Position numbers and translations under genes: made by a program | Notes under the pieces: generated by a model | The model's database searches: none | What the model saw: the letters and a program-made list of their open reading frames with translations, nothing else | What the model was told of the DNA's origin: nothing | NCBI GenBank assembly: GCA_019638795.1 | Contig: JAHBTB010000012.1 | Coordinates: forward strand, 1 to 64,000 | Reading direction: 5' to 3' | Source: Fimbriimonadaceae bacterium | GTDB lineage: Bacteria; Armatimonadota; Fimbriimonadia; Fimbriimonadales; Fimbriimonadaceae | DNA length: 64,000 nucleotides | In this document: in pieces, positions 17,499-27,300 of the stretch | Layout of the letters: each line of letters starts with the position of its first letter | Position numbering within the stretch: position 1 is the stretch's first letter

Positions 17499-17504
17499 TA
17501 CATT
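17499..17504 (+). promoter_or_regulatory. -10-like element before leuC
   Basis: TACATT ends 10 nt before ATG 17515. There is no Shine-Dalgarno. Confidence 0.4.
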
Positions 17505-17514
17505 CCACACACCG

Positions 17515-18900
17515 ATGGCCAGGACACTCTTCGACAAGGTGTGGGACGCCCACAAAGTCACCGACCTTCCCGGTGGCGCAGAGTTGCTCTACATCGACCG
17601 CCACCTTGTCCACGAGGTCACATCGCCCCAGGCCTTTGACGGCCTGCGCGAGGCAGGGCGGAAGGTCCGTCGGCCCGACCTGACCTTTGCGACCGTCGAC
17701 CACAACGTGCCCACCGACGGACGCCCCATCGACGAGGAGTCGTTGAGCGGCAAGCAACTGGCCGCGCTCGACCGCAACTGCCGGGAGTTCGGTGTCCCCT
17801 TGTTCGGTTACAACGACCCCCGCCAGGGCATCGTCCACGTCATCGGCCCCCAACTTGGCCTGACGCTCCCGGGCCTGACGATCGTCTGTGGCGACAGCCA
17901 CACCTCGACACACGGTGCGTTCGGCGCGCTTGCGTTCGGCATCGGCACCACCGAGGTTGAGCATGTCCTCGCGACCCAGACCCTGCGCGCCGCCCGACGT
18001 CCCCGGACCCTCGGGGTCCGTTGCGACGGCGCCTTTGGCCCCGGTGTCACCGCCAAGGACCTGATCCTCGCCGTCATCCGCAAGCTTGGCGCCGGAGGCG
18101 GTACCGGCTATGGCGTCGAGTACTTTGGCGAAGCCGTCCGCACCATGGGCATGAGCGGGCGCATGACGGTCTGCAACATGTCCATCGAAATGGGGGCGCG
18201 CGCCGGCATGGTCGCCCCGGACGCGACGACGATGGACTACATCGCCCAAGGCGACCGTCCTTTCGCCCCCAAGGGAGAGGACTTCACCCGGTTGGCCGAC
18301 TACGCCCTGAGCTTGGCCACCGACGACCCGGCCGCCTTCGACCGGACAGAGAGCGTCGAAGTGGACTCCCTCTCCCCACAAGTGAGTTGGGGCACCACGC
18401 CCGCCATGACGATCGACGTAGGGGGCCGCGTCCCCGAGCCGCGCGACCACGCCGAGGAACGGGCTCAGACGTACATGGGCCTGAAGCCCGGCACCTCCAC
18501 CGAGGAGATGGTCGTCGACACCGTGTTCATCGGTTCGTGCACCAACGCAAGGATCGAGGACCTGCGCGAGGCGGCCCGGCTGGCCAAGGGGCGCAAGGTC
18601 AAAGAAGGCGTCCGGGCCATGGTCGTCCCCGGGTCTGCCGCCGTGCGCGGTCTGGCCGAGCAAGAAGGGCTCGACACCGTCTTCATGGAGGCCGGGTTCG
18701 AGTGGCACCGCGCGGGATGCTCCATGTGCCTGGGCATGAACGGCGACATCATGCGCCCGGGCCAACGCTCGGCCTCGACGTCAAACCGGCCGTATGAGGG
18801 TCGCCAGGGTCCAGGTGCCAGGACGCATTTGGTGAGCCCGCTGACCGCGGTCGCCACCGCCGTCGCCGGTCACATCGCCGACCCACGCCCCCTACTGTGA
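17515..18900 (+). CDS. leuC: 3-isopropylmalate dehydratase large subunit
   Basis: 461-residue aconitase-family enzyme that isomerises 2- to 3-isopropylmalate in leucine biosynthesis. It opens [14 protein letters not shown]. The 4Fe-4S cysteines lie in [14 protein letters not shown] and [12 protein letters not shown]. The length matches bacterial two-subunit LeuC. The small subunit gene leuD, usually adjacent, is absent; rpmH follows instead, so leuD must be elsewhere. The late motif reads QRSASTSNR where RCASTSNR is usual; that Cys is not a cluster ligand. The ATG at 17515 is the only start giving a family-like N-terminus. Confidence 0.94.
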   Translation: MARTLFDKVWDAHKVTDLPGGAELLYIDRHLVHEVTSPQAFDGLREAGRKVRRPDLTFATVDHNVPTDGRPIDEESLSGKQLAALDRNCREFGVPLFGYNDPRQGIVHVIGPQLGLTLPGLTIVCGDSHTSTHGAFGALAFGIGTTEVEHVLATQTLRAARRPRTLGVRCDGAFGPGVTAKDLILAVIRKLGAGGGTGYGVEYFGEAVRTMGMSGRMTVCNMSIEMGARAGMVAPDATTMDYIAQGDRPFAPKGEDFTRLADYALSLATDDPAAFDRTESVEVDSLSPQVSWGTTPAMTIDVGGRVPEPRDHAEERAQTYMGLKPGTSTEEMVVDTVFIGSCTNARIEDLREAARLAKGRKVKEGVRAMVVPGSAAVRGLAEQEGLDTVFMEAGFEWHRAGCSMCLGMNGDIMRPGQRSASTSNRPYEGRQGPGARTHLVSPLTAVATAVAGHIADPRPLL

Positions 18901-18993
18901 CCGGGGGCAGTCCGGGACTCCCTACCGGGCTGGGGACAGAAGACCGAGGACACGTGGGGGACCTGGTACCATCACTCCCCTTGATTGCCCTAT

Positions 18994-19000
18994 TTGGAGG
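18994..19000 (+). promoter_or_regulatory. Ribosome binding site of rpmH
   Basis: TTGGAGG, 9 nt before ATG 19010. A TACCAT hexamer at about 18967-18972 would give a ~30 nt leader, so rpmH is a conventional leadered gene, in contrast to many others here. Confidence 0.6.
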
Positions 19001-19009
19001 CCAGACGTC

Positions 19010-19144
19010 ATGAAAAGGACTTTCCAACCCAACAACCGCAAGCGCAGCAAGACGCACGGCTTCATGATCCGCATGAGGGACGGCGACGGCCGTAACGTGC
19101 TGAAGCGCCGCCGCCTCCGAGGCCGCAAACGTCTGGCCGCCTAA
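19010..19144 (+). CDS. rpmH: 50S ribosomal protein L34
   Basis: 44 residues, the highly conserved L34: [17 protein letters not shown], then a basic C-terminal half ending RGRKRLAA. The usual L34 length is 44-46. It opens the block rpmH-rnpA-yidD-yidC-jag, normally near the replication origin, although neither dnaA nor DnaA boxes are visible beside it here. Confidence 0.98.
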   Translation: MKRTFQPNNRKRSKTHGFMIRMRDGDGRNVLKRRRLRGRKRLAA

Positions 19145-19194
19145 GGGGCCCGAGCAAAGCGAGGTTCGACGAACTGTTTGACCACGGCCTCCGC

Positions 19195-19470
19195 GTGTCG
19201 GGCCCGCTGCTCACCATCAACCTCCTACCCGGTTCAGGGCTGGTCGGGGTCGCCACATCGCGCTCGATCGGGTGCCACGCACGACGCAACCGCAACCGGC
19301 GCCGTGTCCGCGAGGCTGTGCGCCTCACGACAAGCCAAGACCCGGCCTTTGACATGGCGCTCGTCGCCAAGTCGACCGTCGACGGGTGCGATTTCCAAGC
19401 TTTGCGTGACGAGGTCGTCCGCCTGACCGCCGAGGCCAAACGGAGATGGGCCGCAAGTTCGGCGTCATGA
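19195..19470 (+). CDS. rnpA: Ribonuclease P protein component
   Basis: RnpA binds the RNase P RNA (encoded at 31157-31481) to mature tRNA 5' ends. The signature arginine-rich helix is present: [15 protein letters not shown], with [15 protein letters not shown] before it. From the GTG at 19195 the product is 91 aa, shorter than usual. Homology appears to extend upstream in frame ([13 protein letters not shown]), but that stretch, back to a stop at 19093, has no ATG, GTG or TTG. Either GTG 19195 is the true start and the protein is short, or a rare codon is used. Overlaps yidD. Confidence 0.88.
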   Translation: MSGPLLTINLLPGSGLVGVATSRSIGCHARRNRNRRRVREAVRLTTSQDPAFDMALVAKSTVDGCDFQALRDEVVRLTAEAKRRWAASSAS

Positions 19471-19685
19471 TGATCAGGGCCTACCAGCGGTCGACGCGGT
19501 GGATGCCGCCGACCTGCCGCTTCACGCCGTCCTGTTCGGCCTACACGCTTCGGGCCATCGAGGTCTACGGCCTGGTCAAAGGGTCCTGGATGGGACTTAA
19601 GCGCATCGCGCGGTGCCATCCTTTCAACCCAGGCGGCCACGACCCCGTACCTCTTCCGGCCGACCACCACGAAACACGACCATGA
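19446..19685 (+). CDS. yidD: Membrane protein insertion efficiency factor YidD
   Basis: 79 residues from ATG 19446. The core [20 protein letters not shown] followed by [20 protein letters not shown] and [17 protein letters not shown] is diagnostic of YidD (CxxxP-x-CS and RCHPFxxGGxDPVP). An ATG at 19467, overlapping the rnpA stop, gives a more typical N-terminus and is the alternative start. A peripheral membrane protein assisting YidC; it overlaps yidC by ATGA. Confidence 0.93.
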   Translation: MGRKFGVMMIRAYQRSTRWMPPTCRFTPSCSAYTLRAIEVYGLVKGSWMGLKRIARCHPFNPGGHDPVPLPADHHETRP

Positions 19686-21040
19686 GCCAACCCACCAAGC
19701 CGCGCGGCAACTTCATGCAGTCGTTGCTCTTCATGATGGTCCTCTTCATGTGCTATCAGGTCTTTATCGGCCAGCGCCAAGGCGGCATGGCCAATGACAC
19801 GCGCACGTCGCAGCAGGTCTGGGCCGAGATGGAGAAGCTCAACTCCGAAGCCAAGGACCTCTCCATCGCGAAGCTCCTGCCTGTCTACGAGCAGAAGTAC
19901 AAGGACGAGGCGGCCAAGGCCAAGACCCCGCAAAAGCAGGTCGACGAGCAGTTATGGAAGGCGATGGTCCTCGTCGCCGACACCGAGGCCCGGAGCGCCC
20001 ACGAACACCCCGAGCACGCGATCACCAAAGAGTCTCGCGCCTTCCAGACCCTCAAGGGCAAGTTCGAACAGAACCACGCGACGCCCATGTGGGACGTCAC
20101 CGTCAAGGTCGCGCCGTACAAGGACGGGTGGCCGGTCCAGCAGTCGGCAGGCACCCTCTACCAGCAACTGGTCACCGACCTGAGCCTCCGCCACAAGACC
20201 GACTTGGTCTGGGGCCTCGTGCCGGGTTACAAACTGGTGGACTTCCTTGTCGGCATCACCGGAAAGGTCCCCGGGTTCAGCTATTGGTTCGCGGCGTTGT
20301 TGCTCGCCGTCGTTGTGCGCGGCACGGTCTGGCCCCTGACTCAAAAGCAGTACAAGTGGGGCCGCCAAATGCAACAACTCCAGCCCTACATGAAGGAACT
20401 GGAGGCCAAGCACAAAGACAAGAACGGCCATGTGACCGACCAAGCGGCCTACCAGGCGGACGTCATGAAGCTCTACAAGGAGTACGGGGTGAACCCGTTC
20501 TCCGGCTGCGCCCCCATGGCGGTCCAGTTGCCGTTCTTCTTCTTGGTCTACGCGTGCATGCTGCACTACCAGTTCGAGTTCACCAAGGGCACCTTCCTCT
20601 GGATCAACCCGGGGACCACGGGCAAGCTGTTCGGCCTTGTCCCGATCGCCCCGAACCTCGGCGAGCGCGACTACATCCTGATCGTCCTCTACGGCATCTC
20701 CATGGTGGTCAGCCAGATGCTCACGCCGGTCAGCGACATCAGCAACGCCAAACAGCAACGGATCATGGGGCTGGTGGCCGCCCTCTTCGCCGCCGGATAC
20801 ATGTTCTTCATCCCCCTGCCGTCGGCGTTCGTCCTCTACTGGTTCTTCACCAACCTGATGGCCACCGGCCAGTCTCTCCTCGTCAACCGCATGCACTTGC
20901 CCCCTCTCCAAAAGAAGGTCACCGTCTCCGGCGGGGTGGTCCCCGTCGACGCGGCGGCGGTGGGGCAAAACGGCATCGACCCCGGATTCTTCAGCAAGAC
21001 GGGCACGACCAAGTCACATAAGCCCAAGAAGAAGAAGTAA
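19682..21040 (+). CDS. yidC: Membrane protein insertase YidC
   Basis: 452 residues. An N-terminal membrane segment (about 15-30, [14 protein letters not shown]) is followed by a periplasmic helical region (about 35-190) and a C-terminal 60KD_IMP insertase core. The hydrophilic-groove arginine sits in [16 protein letters not shown]. The core continues through [16 protein letters not shown] and [15 protein letters not shown]. The tail KSHKPKKKK is a basic ribosome-contact extension. The periplasmic domain is smaller than in gammaproteobacteria. Start overlaps yidD. Confidence 0.95.
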   Translation: MSQPTKPRGNFMQSLLFMMVLFMCYQVFIGQRQGGMANDTRTSQQVWAEMEKLNSEAKDLSIAKLLPVYEQKYKDEAAKAKTPQKQVDEQLWKAMVLVADTEARSAHEHPEHAITKESRAFQTLKGKFEQNHATPMWDVTVKVAPYKDGWPVQQSAGTLYQQLVTDLSLRHKTDLVWGLVPGYKLVDFLVGITGKVPGFSYWFAALLLAVVVRGTVWPLTQKQYKWGRQMQQLQPYMKELEAKHKDKNGHVTDQAAYQADVMKLYKEYGVNPFSGCAPMAVQLPFFFLVYACMLHYQFEFTKGTFLWINPGTTGKLFGLVPIAPNLGERDYILIVLYGISMVVSQMLTPVSDISNAKQQRIMGLVAALFAAGYMFFIPLPSAFVLYWFFTNLMATGQSLLVNRMHLPPLQKKVTVSGGVVPVDAAAVGQNGIDPGFFSKTGTTKSHKPKKKK

Positions 21041-21068
21041 CCTGACCCTCTTGATTTGAGTTAACGAT

Positions 21069-21878
21069 ATGGACGCCATCGAAATCATCGCGACCAGTGA
21101 AGAAGACGCCCTGACCCAGGCCGCCACCGCCCTCGGCGTGGCCGCCGACGCGGTCAAACTGACCAAGCTCGAAGAGACCAAGGGTCTGTTCGGCAAGCCG
21201 GGGAAGATCAAGTACTCGGCCTCTGCGGCGAAGGCCAAGGCGACAAAGACCAAGGCCGCCAAGGCAGAGCCCGTCGTCGCCGAGGCACCCGCCGAGGCCG
21301 CCCCGGTCGAAGCGGAAAAGCCCGCCAAGCCGGCCCGCGGACGAGCCAAGAAGGCCGAAGAGGCTCCGAAGGCCGCGGCCGCCGAAGCGGCTCCCGAAGC
21401 CGAGCGTCCTGAAGTCGTCGCCACCCAGGAAGACGCCGACAACCTGATCGCGATCCTGAACGAGTTGATGGAAAAGGCCAACCTAAAGGCCGAGGCGACC
21501 CTGACCTCTCTGAACGGCCGCTACGTCAACTTGGACATCGACGGTAAGGACGTGTCGTATGTCGTCGGTCGCCGGGGTGAGGTCCTCAACGCCCTCCAGT
21601 ACCTGCTCAACGTCATTGTCAGCCGCAAGATGCAAAACGGCGTCCGGGTCGTCCTTGAGGGCGACAACTACCGGCAACGCCGCGAGGCGATCCTGACCCA
21701 GATGGCCCTCGACATCGCCGCCGAAGTCAAGAAGCGGGGCGAGGAAGCCGTCCTGGACGCGCTTCCCGCCTTCGAGCGCCGGGTCATCCACCAAGCTTTG
21801 GTCGAGATGGACGGCATCTCCACCTACAGCGAGGGCGAAGAGCCCGAGCGCCGCGTCGTCATCGCCCCCGCCGTCTGA
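21069..21878 (+). CDS. jag: Jag/KhpB RNA-binding protein
   Basis: 269 residues with three parts. An N-terminal Jag_N domain (about 1-50, with ETKGLFGKPGKIKY) is followed by a long low-complexity Ala/Lys/Glu linker (about 52-118), then a KH domain (about 120-195, YVVGRRGEVLNALQYLLN) and an R3H domain (RQRREAILTQMALDIA, then PAFERRVIHQALVEMDGIST). In other bacteria KhpB partners KhpA and binds many RNAs that affect cell division and envelope. Its place after yidC is conserved. The linker is longer than in Firmicutes. Confidence 0.93.
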   Translation: MDAIEIIATSEEDALTQAATALGVAADAVKLTKLEETKGLFGKPGKIKYSASAAKAKATKTKAAKAEPVVAEAPAEAAPVEAEKPAKPARGRAKKAEEAPKAAAAEAAPEAERPEVVATQEDADNLIAILNELMEKANLKAEATLTSLNGRYVNLDIDGKDVSYVVGRRGEVLNALQYLLNVIVSRKMQNGVRVVLEGDNYRQRREAILTQMALDIAAEVKKRGEEAVLDALPAFERRVIHQALVEMDGISTYSEGEEPERRVVIAPAV

Positions 21879-21900
21879 ACGCCGCTCTGCCCTGGCCTTC

Positions 21901-21943
21901 AGTCCCCGCCTTGTCATGGTCGGAGGACGGAAGGCCGGGGACT
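21901..21943. terminator. Inverted repeat between jag and ldcA (possible terminator without T-run)
   Basis: AGTCCCCGCCTT (21901-21912) pairs with AAGGCCGGGGACT (21931-21943) with one bulged C and an 18 nt loop. There is no T-run, so it may end the rpmH-jag transcript in a factor-dependent way or serve ldcA regulation. Confidence 0.4.
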
Positions 21944-21947
21944 CCAG

Positions 21948-21953
21948 TAAACT
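21948..21953 (+). promoter_or_regulatory. -10-like element before ldcA
   Basis: TAAACT ends 8 nt before ATG 21962, the same hexamer and spacing as the minus-strand element at 53381-53386. Confidence 0.45.
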
Positions 21954-21961
21954 CCCCGGCC

Positions 21962-22888
21962 ATGCCGATGACGAAGCCGAGGGCCTTGAGGCCAGGCGCG
22001 CATGTCCGAGTCGTCTCCCCGTCTTCTGGGCTGAACCCCGACCAAGTCGAACTGGGCGTCGAGACCCTTCGCGACATGGGGTACGTGGTCAGTTTCGGCG
22101 AGCACGTCTTTGACCGGCACTACTACCTCGCCGGCGCCGACGCCGACCGCGCCAAAGACCTCCAGGAAGCCTTCGCGGACCCGACCGTCGACTGCGTGAT
22201 GTGCGCGCGGGGCGGCTATGGCGCGGCCCGGATCCTGAGCATGCTCGACCTGGACGCCATGGCAGCCAGTGGCAAGGCGTTTTGCGGTTTCAGCGACATC
22301 ACCACTTTCCATCTGGCCCTAAACCGCCGGGGTCTGGCGACCTTTCACACCCCGATGATGATCACCCTCAGCGTCCCTCGCGAGCCGTGGGTCGTCGAGT
22401 CCCTCGCCCGGCTCCTTCGCGGTGAAGACCCCTTCGGGGTCGACTATCCGCGGGCCCAGACGCTCACCCCGGGACAGGCCGAAGGTGAGGTCACCGGTGG
22501 ATGCCTGTGCCTGTTGGCCGACAGCCTGTCGACGCCCGACCCGCTGGAGACCGAGGGCAAAATCTTCGTCATCGAAGACGTCGACGAAAACCCTCACCGG
22601 GTGGACGCGCTCTTCACCCACATGCGCAACGCCGGGCTGCTCCAGCGTGCCGCCGGCATCGTGATCGGCGAGATGACGCGGACTGACGATCGGTCAGACC
22701 CTTCGATCGGGAGCTGGCCCTGGCGCGAGATCGTCGCCGACCGGGTGGCCGACCTGGGCGTCCCCGCCGTCGTCGGCTTTCCCTTCGGTCATATGCCCAA
22801 CATGCTGTCTGTCCCCCTGGGCGTCCGGGCCCGCCTCGACGCTGACGCGGGTACGCTCACCCTTCTGGAGAACCCATGCGCCGACTAG
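21962..22888 (+). CDS. ldcA: LD-carboxypeptidase (peptidase family S66)
   Basis: 308-residue cytoplasmic serine peptidase that trims the terminal D-Ala of muramoyl-tetrapeptides during peptidoglycan recycling. CARGGYGAARIL and CGFSDITTFHLAL (nucleophile Ser about 111) form the N-terminal half. FVIEDVDENPHRVD supplies the Glu and GFPFGHMPN the His of the triad. It starts eight bases after TAAACT. It overlaps the next gene by 13 bp, suggesting joint translation with a secreted glycosidase. Confidence 0.92.
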   Translation: MPMTKPRALRPGAHVRVVSPSSGLNPDQVELGVETLRDMGYVVSFGEHVFDRHYYLAGADADRAKDLQEAFADPTVDCVMCARGGYGAARILSMLDLDAMAASGKAFCGFSDITTFHLALNRRGLATFHTPMMITLSVPREPWVVESLARLLRGEDPFGVDYPRAQTLTPGQAEGEVTGGCLCLLADSLSTPDPLETEGKIFVIEDVDENPHRVDALFTHMRNAGLLQRAAGIVIGEMTRTDDRSDPSIGSWPWREIVADRVADLGVPAVVGFPFGHMPNMLSVPLGVRARLDADAGTLTLLENPCAD

Positions 22889-24240
22889 CCGTCCTCATCG
22901 CCCTCCTGCCGCTCCCGGCGTGGGCCCAGATTCAGAAGTGGGAGAAGTTGGTCGTCCCCGGCCTCACGTACCGGATGGAGATCGATTACGCCGCGCCCCG
23001 CGTCGTCCACATCCTCCGCTGGTCGCCCAGCGCCGCCAAAACGTCGGCTAGGGCCGAGACGGCCGGAAAGCCAATGCTCGCCCCCAAGGCGGTCGACGCC
23101 AGCCAGGGACGGGCGAAGGTGTCGGCCATGGTCGCACGCGACAACGCTTTGGCCGGCATCAACGGTGACTTCTTCCCGTGGCAGGGCAACCCGCTCGGTT
23201 GCATGGTGCGCGACGGAGAGTTGGTCGCGCCGCCCCACCCGGCCCGGTCTTGCTTCGGCTGGGGGCCCGGCGGCACGTTTGTCAGCGACCTCACCTTCCG
23301 TGGGCTCGTCCAGTTGCCGAGCGGCGACACGATGAGCCTGGACGGGCTGAACAGCGAGGCTGGGGACAATTCCATGGTCCTGCAGACCGCCACCGCGGGC
23401 TACGCCTTGTCCAAGGGACCGGCCACCCACATCCTCTTCGAAGCGCCCCAAAAACTTGGCCCGATCGGTCTCCTCAAGGGCAAAGTGGTGGGCGTCGTCC
23501 ACGACAAGCCCTACGTGGTCATCGGCCCGGGCCAGGCGGTTTTGACCGTGACCGGTTCAAAGGTCGCCAAGGCGACGACGGCCAAGGTCGGCGATGAAAT
23601 CACCGTCAGCGTCGGCGTCGAGGGATTCGACTGGAACAAGGTCGACAATGTCATCGGCGGCGGGCCGCTTCTCGTCAAGGGCGGTCGGCCCAGCGTCGAC
23701 CCGCTGAAGGAAAAGTTCGGCGAACAGTTCTCCACCGTGCGACACCCCCGGACGGCAGTGGGCTCGAATAAAGACGGTGACATCTTTTTTGTCGTCGTTG
23801 ACGGTAGGCAGGCAATGAGCCGCGGCGCGACCCTGGCGGAGATGGCCGACCTCATGGTCCAGATCGGCTGCGACCAAGCCATCAACCTGGACGGCGGCGG
23901 CAGCTCGACGATGGTCGTCGGCGGGGTTGTGATGAACCGACCCAGCGACGGCAATGAGCGCGCGGTGGCCAACGGGATCGTCGTGGGCACGGCCGTGGCC
24001 GCAACCGACGTCCAGATGGTCTTGAAGGGCACGCGCTCGCTCGAAAACGGCAAGTCCAGCGTCTACACCGTCATCGACGAGTCGGGGCAGACCGTCCCCG
24101 ACGGCGAGGTCCTCTGGTCCGCCCAGGGAGCCGGGTGGATCGACCAAAGTGGCACCCTGCGTGGGTTCAAACCCGGTCGGTGCACCATCCGGGCCTACGT
24201 GCGCGGCAAGATCGTGACCGGCGAAGTGACCATCGAGTGA
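22876..24240 (+). CDS. Secreted phosphodiester glycosidase family protein (NAGPA-like)
   Basis: 454 residues. A signal peptide (RRLAVLIALLPLPAWAQ) is followed by a NAGPA/DUF2233 catalytic domain. Landmarks are ALAGINGDFF (about 92), HPRTAVGSNKDGDIFFVVVD (about 290) and QAINLDGGGSSTMVVGG (about 335), where Asp/Gly residues are catalytic in the family. A C-terminal ~90-residue Ig/BIG-like domain (about 370-454) probably binds cell wall or glycans. Relatives uncap phosphodiester-linked sugars or teichoic-acid-like polymers; the substrate here is unknown. Its coupling with ldcA points to envelope turnover. Confidence 0.85.
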   Translation: MRRLAVLIALLPLPAWAQIQKWEKLVVPGLTYRMEIDYAAPRVVHILRWSPSAAKTSARAETAGKPMLAPKAVDASQGRAKVSAMVARDNALAGINGDFFPWQGNPLGCMVRDGELVAPPHPARSCFGWGPGGTFVSDLTFRGLVQLPSGDTMSLDGLNSEAGDNSMVLQTATAGYALSKGPATHILFEAPQKLGPIGLLKGKVVGVVHDKPYVVIGPGQAVLTVTGSKVAKATTAKVGDEITVSVGVEGFDWNKVDNVIGGGPLLVKGGRPSVDPLKEKFGEQFSTVRHPRTAVGSNKDGDIFFVVVDGRQAMSRGATLAEMADLMVQIGCDQAINLDGGGSSTMVVGGVVMNRPSDGNERAVANGIVVGTAVAATDVQMVLKGTRSLENGKSSVYTVIDESGQTVPDGEVLWSAQGAGWIDQSGTLRGFKPGRCTIRAYVRGKIVTGEVTIE

Positions 24241-24280
24241 ACCGGCCGGGCCCCCGTCCCGTAGGTAAGTAGAATTCACT

Positions 24281-24304
24281 GGCGCGCCCCCCTCGGGGCG
24301 CGCC
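24281..24304 (+). promoter_or_regulatory. Perfect hairpin at the 5' end of the Tricorn-like gene's transcript
   Basis: GGCGCGCCCC and GGGGCGCGCC form a 10 bp stem with a 4 nt loop, 11 bp before ATG 24316. A TAGAAT hexamer at 24270-24275 places the transcription start at the base of the stem, so the mRNA would begin with this hairpin. Confidence 0.55.
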
Positions 24305-24315
24305 CGGACTCGCCT

Positions 24316-27300
24316 ATGCTCATCACATCTATCTGCTTCGCCGCAGCGTTGCAACCAGGCGGAACTGAAGTGCGCCTGGCCCGATACCCGTCGGTCAGCG
24401 GCGACCATGTCGTCTTCGCCTACGCCTCCGACATTTGGCTCGCCGACCGGCGCGGTGGCCCCGCCCGGCGCCTGACTGCCCACCCGGGCTCCGAAGGACT
24501 TCCCAAGCTGTCGCCCGACGGCCGGCAGATCGCGTTCCTGGGGCAGTACGACGGCGGTCAGGACGTCTATGTCATGCCTGCCGAGGGCGGCGCGCCCAAG
24601 CGGCTGACCTACGACCCGAACAGCAAGATTTTGTTAGGCTGGACCCCCGACGGCAAAATCGCCTACAGCTCGACCGACGGCAGCCTGACCAACCGGATGC
24701 TGCGCCTGTGGCTCGTCTCTCCCGAGGGAGGCATGCCCGAATGGACACCGGTCCCCGAAGTCGCCAACGCCAGCTTTTCGCCCGACGGCACCAAGCTGGC
24801 CTACAACCGCGCCCTGTCTTTCAACTACAACTGGCGGCGTTACCGGGGCGGCACCCAGGGCCGCATCTCCTTCTGGGACTTCAAGACCGGGAGCTATTCC
24901 GAGATTCCTGCGGGCCGGGAGCAGAACTACTTCCCCATGTGGATCGGGGACTCGGTCTACTTCATCAGTGACAAGACCCAACAGAACCTGAACCTCTACC
25001 GGTACGACACCAAGAGCAAGCGGGTCGAGCAGGTCACCCGGTTCAGTGACGGCGACATCAAGTGGCCGTCCACCGACGGAAAGACGATCGTCTGGGAGCG
25101 CAACGGCCGGATCGAGAGCTTCGACGTGGCCAGCAAGACCGTTTCCGGGTTCACGCCGACCGTCCTCAGCGACGAGACCGCCTTACGGCCCCGCTATATG
25201 TCCGTCGGCGACCAAGTCGACAGCATGGCCCTCTCCCCCAGCGCCAAGCGGTTCCTCGTCACGGCACGCGGCGAGGCCTTCTCGGTGCCCGCCCGGAACG
25301 GCGAGACCCGCAACCTCTCGAACACCCAGGGCGCCCGCGAGACAAACGTCGATTGGTCACCCGACGGAGAGACCGTCGCCTACATCAGCGACCGGAGCGG
25401 TGAGGACAGGATCTATACCGAACCTCAGATGGGCGGCAAGGCCGAGGAACTCGCGATCCCCGCGGGGCACAGTGTCCGCAGGTTCAGCTTCTCGCCGAAG
25501 GGAGACTCGATCATCTACGTCGAGCGCAACAACGGCGTCTTCGTCCACAACCTGAAGTCGGGGGCAAACGAGCAGGTCATCCCCGACGAGGCCGAGGTCG
25601 CCAGCTTCGACATGTCGCCGGACGAGAAGTGGGTCGTCTACACCAAGACTGGCCCGAACCTCCTCGCCGACGTTTACTTCTACGAGGTCGCCACCAAGAA
25701 GACGACCAAGGTCTTCTCTGGTGACTTCAACTCGACACCGGTCACGTTCGACCTGAGCGGAAAGTACCTCTACCTGGTCTCTAGCCGCACCTTCGGCTAC
25801 TTCCCGACGGACCTCGAAGTGACCCTGGCCCAAAAGAACACGGCCCGTGTCTACGCGGTGCCCCTGTCCGCCGACCAAACGAACCCGTTGGTGCCCGAAG
25901 GCGACGAGGAGCCCGGCAAGGAGAAGCCCGCCAAGGCCGAGCCGTCCGGCGATGTGAAGGTGGACCTCCAGGGCATGGAGCAGCGGATGTTCCCGTTGCC
26001 CTATCCGCCCGGAGAGTACGTCGGGTTGATCGGGATCAACAACGGCGTCCTCGTCTTCACCCCGTCGGGATCGACGATCTTCAACTTTGCCAGCCGCACG
26101 CCCCAACCGTTCATCCAGAACTTCCAGAACGTGACCGTGAACGCCAGCCGCACCAAGGCCCTCTACAGCCAAGGTGACAACGTGTTCCTCGTCGACGTCA
26201 AGCCCAACGTCCAGCCTGGCGAAGGCCGCACGAGCCTGGCCAACGTCGGCTATGTCGTCGACCCCGCCAAGGAATGGAAGCAGATCTTCTGGGAGACCTG
26301 GCGGTACGAGCGGGACGAGTTCTACGACAAGGACATGCTCGGCATTGACTGGGCTGCGATCGGCAAGAAGTACGCCGCCCTGCTGCCGTCCGTCGGACAT
26401 CGGTCGGACTTGCAGTACATCCTCGGCCTGCTGATCGGCGAACTGGGGACCGGCCACAGCTACCTGCAGAACCCGCCCGAACTTGGCGCAGACCTGCCGC
26501 GACAACCCATGCCGAGCATGCTCGGCGCCGACTACGAAGTCGTCAACGGCAAGATCCGGTTCAAGAAGATCCTCCGTGGGAACAACTACATGCCGTCGGC
26601 CTATGGCCCCCTCGGGGCGACCGGCGTCCATGTCGCCGACGGCGAGTACCTCCTTGCCATCGACGGCGAGCCTGTCGACGCCAAGACCGGCATCGGCCCC
26701 GCCCTGCTCGGCAAGGCGGGCAAGCAAGTGGTCCTTTCCATCGGCAAGACGACCGACCTCGGCGCGGCCCGCCAGGTGACGGTCCGCCCCATCCCGTCAG
26801 AGTCGTCCCTGCGCTACGAGACGTGGGTCGAGGAGCGCAAGGCGCTGGTCGCCAAGCTCTCCGGTGGTCGGATCGGCTATATGCACGTGCCTGACACCAA
26901 CCTGGCGGGGATCACCGGCTTTGTCCGCGGCATGACCTCGCAGGCCGGGAAGGAAGCCAACATCATTGACGAGCGCTACAACGGCGGCGGGTTCATCCCG
27001 ACGTTCTTTGTCGAGTACCTTCAGCGGAGGGCGACCAACATCGTCGCTCCGCGCCACGGCAACCTCGCTCCCCTCCCGAACAGCCTCGAAGGGCCCATGG
27101 TGATGCTGATCAACCAGCACGCCGGCTCAGGTGGCGACCTGTTCCCCTACCTCTTCAAGAAGGCTGGGCTCGGCCCCCTTGTCGGCAAGCGGACATGGGG
27201 TGGACTCGTCGGCATCAACGGTTATCACGGCCTTGTCGACGGCGGCGGTGTCACGGCGCCCGGGTTCGGCATCTTCGACCCGGACACCAAGCAGTGGATC

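Noticed and set aside
18901-19009. Possible replication origin beside rpmH
   Set aside because: No DnaA boxes (TTATCCACA-like), no dnaA or dnaN; the upstream neighbour is leuC.
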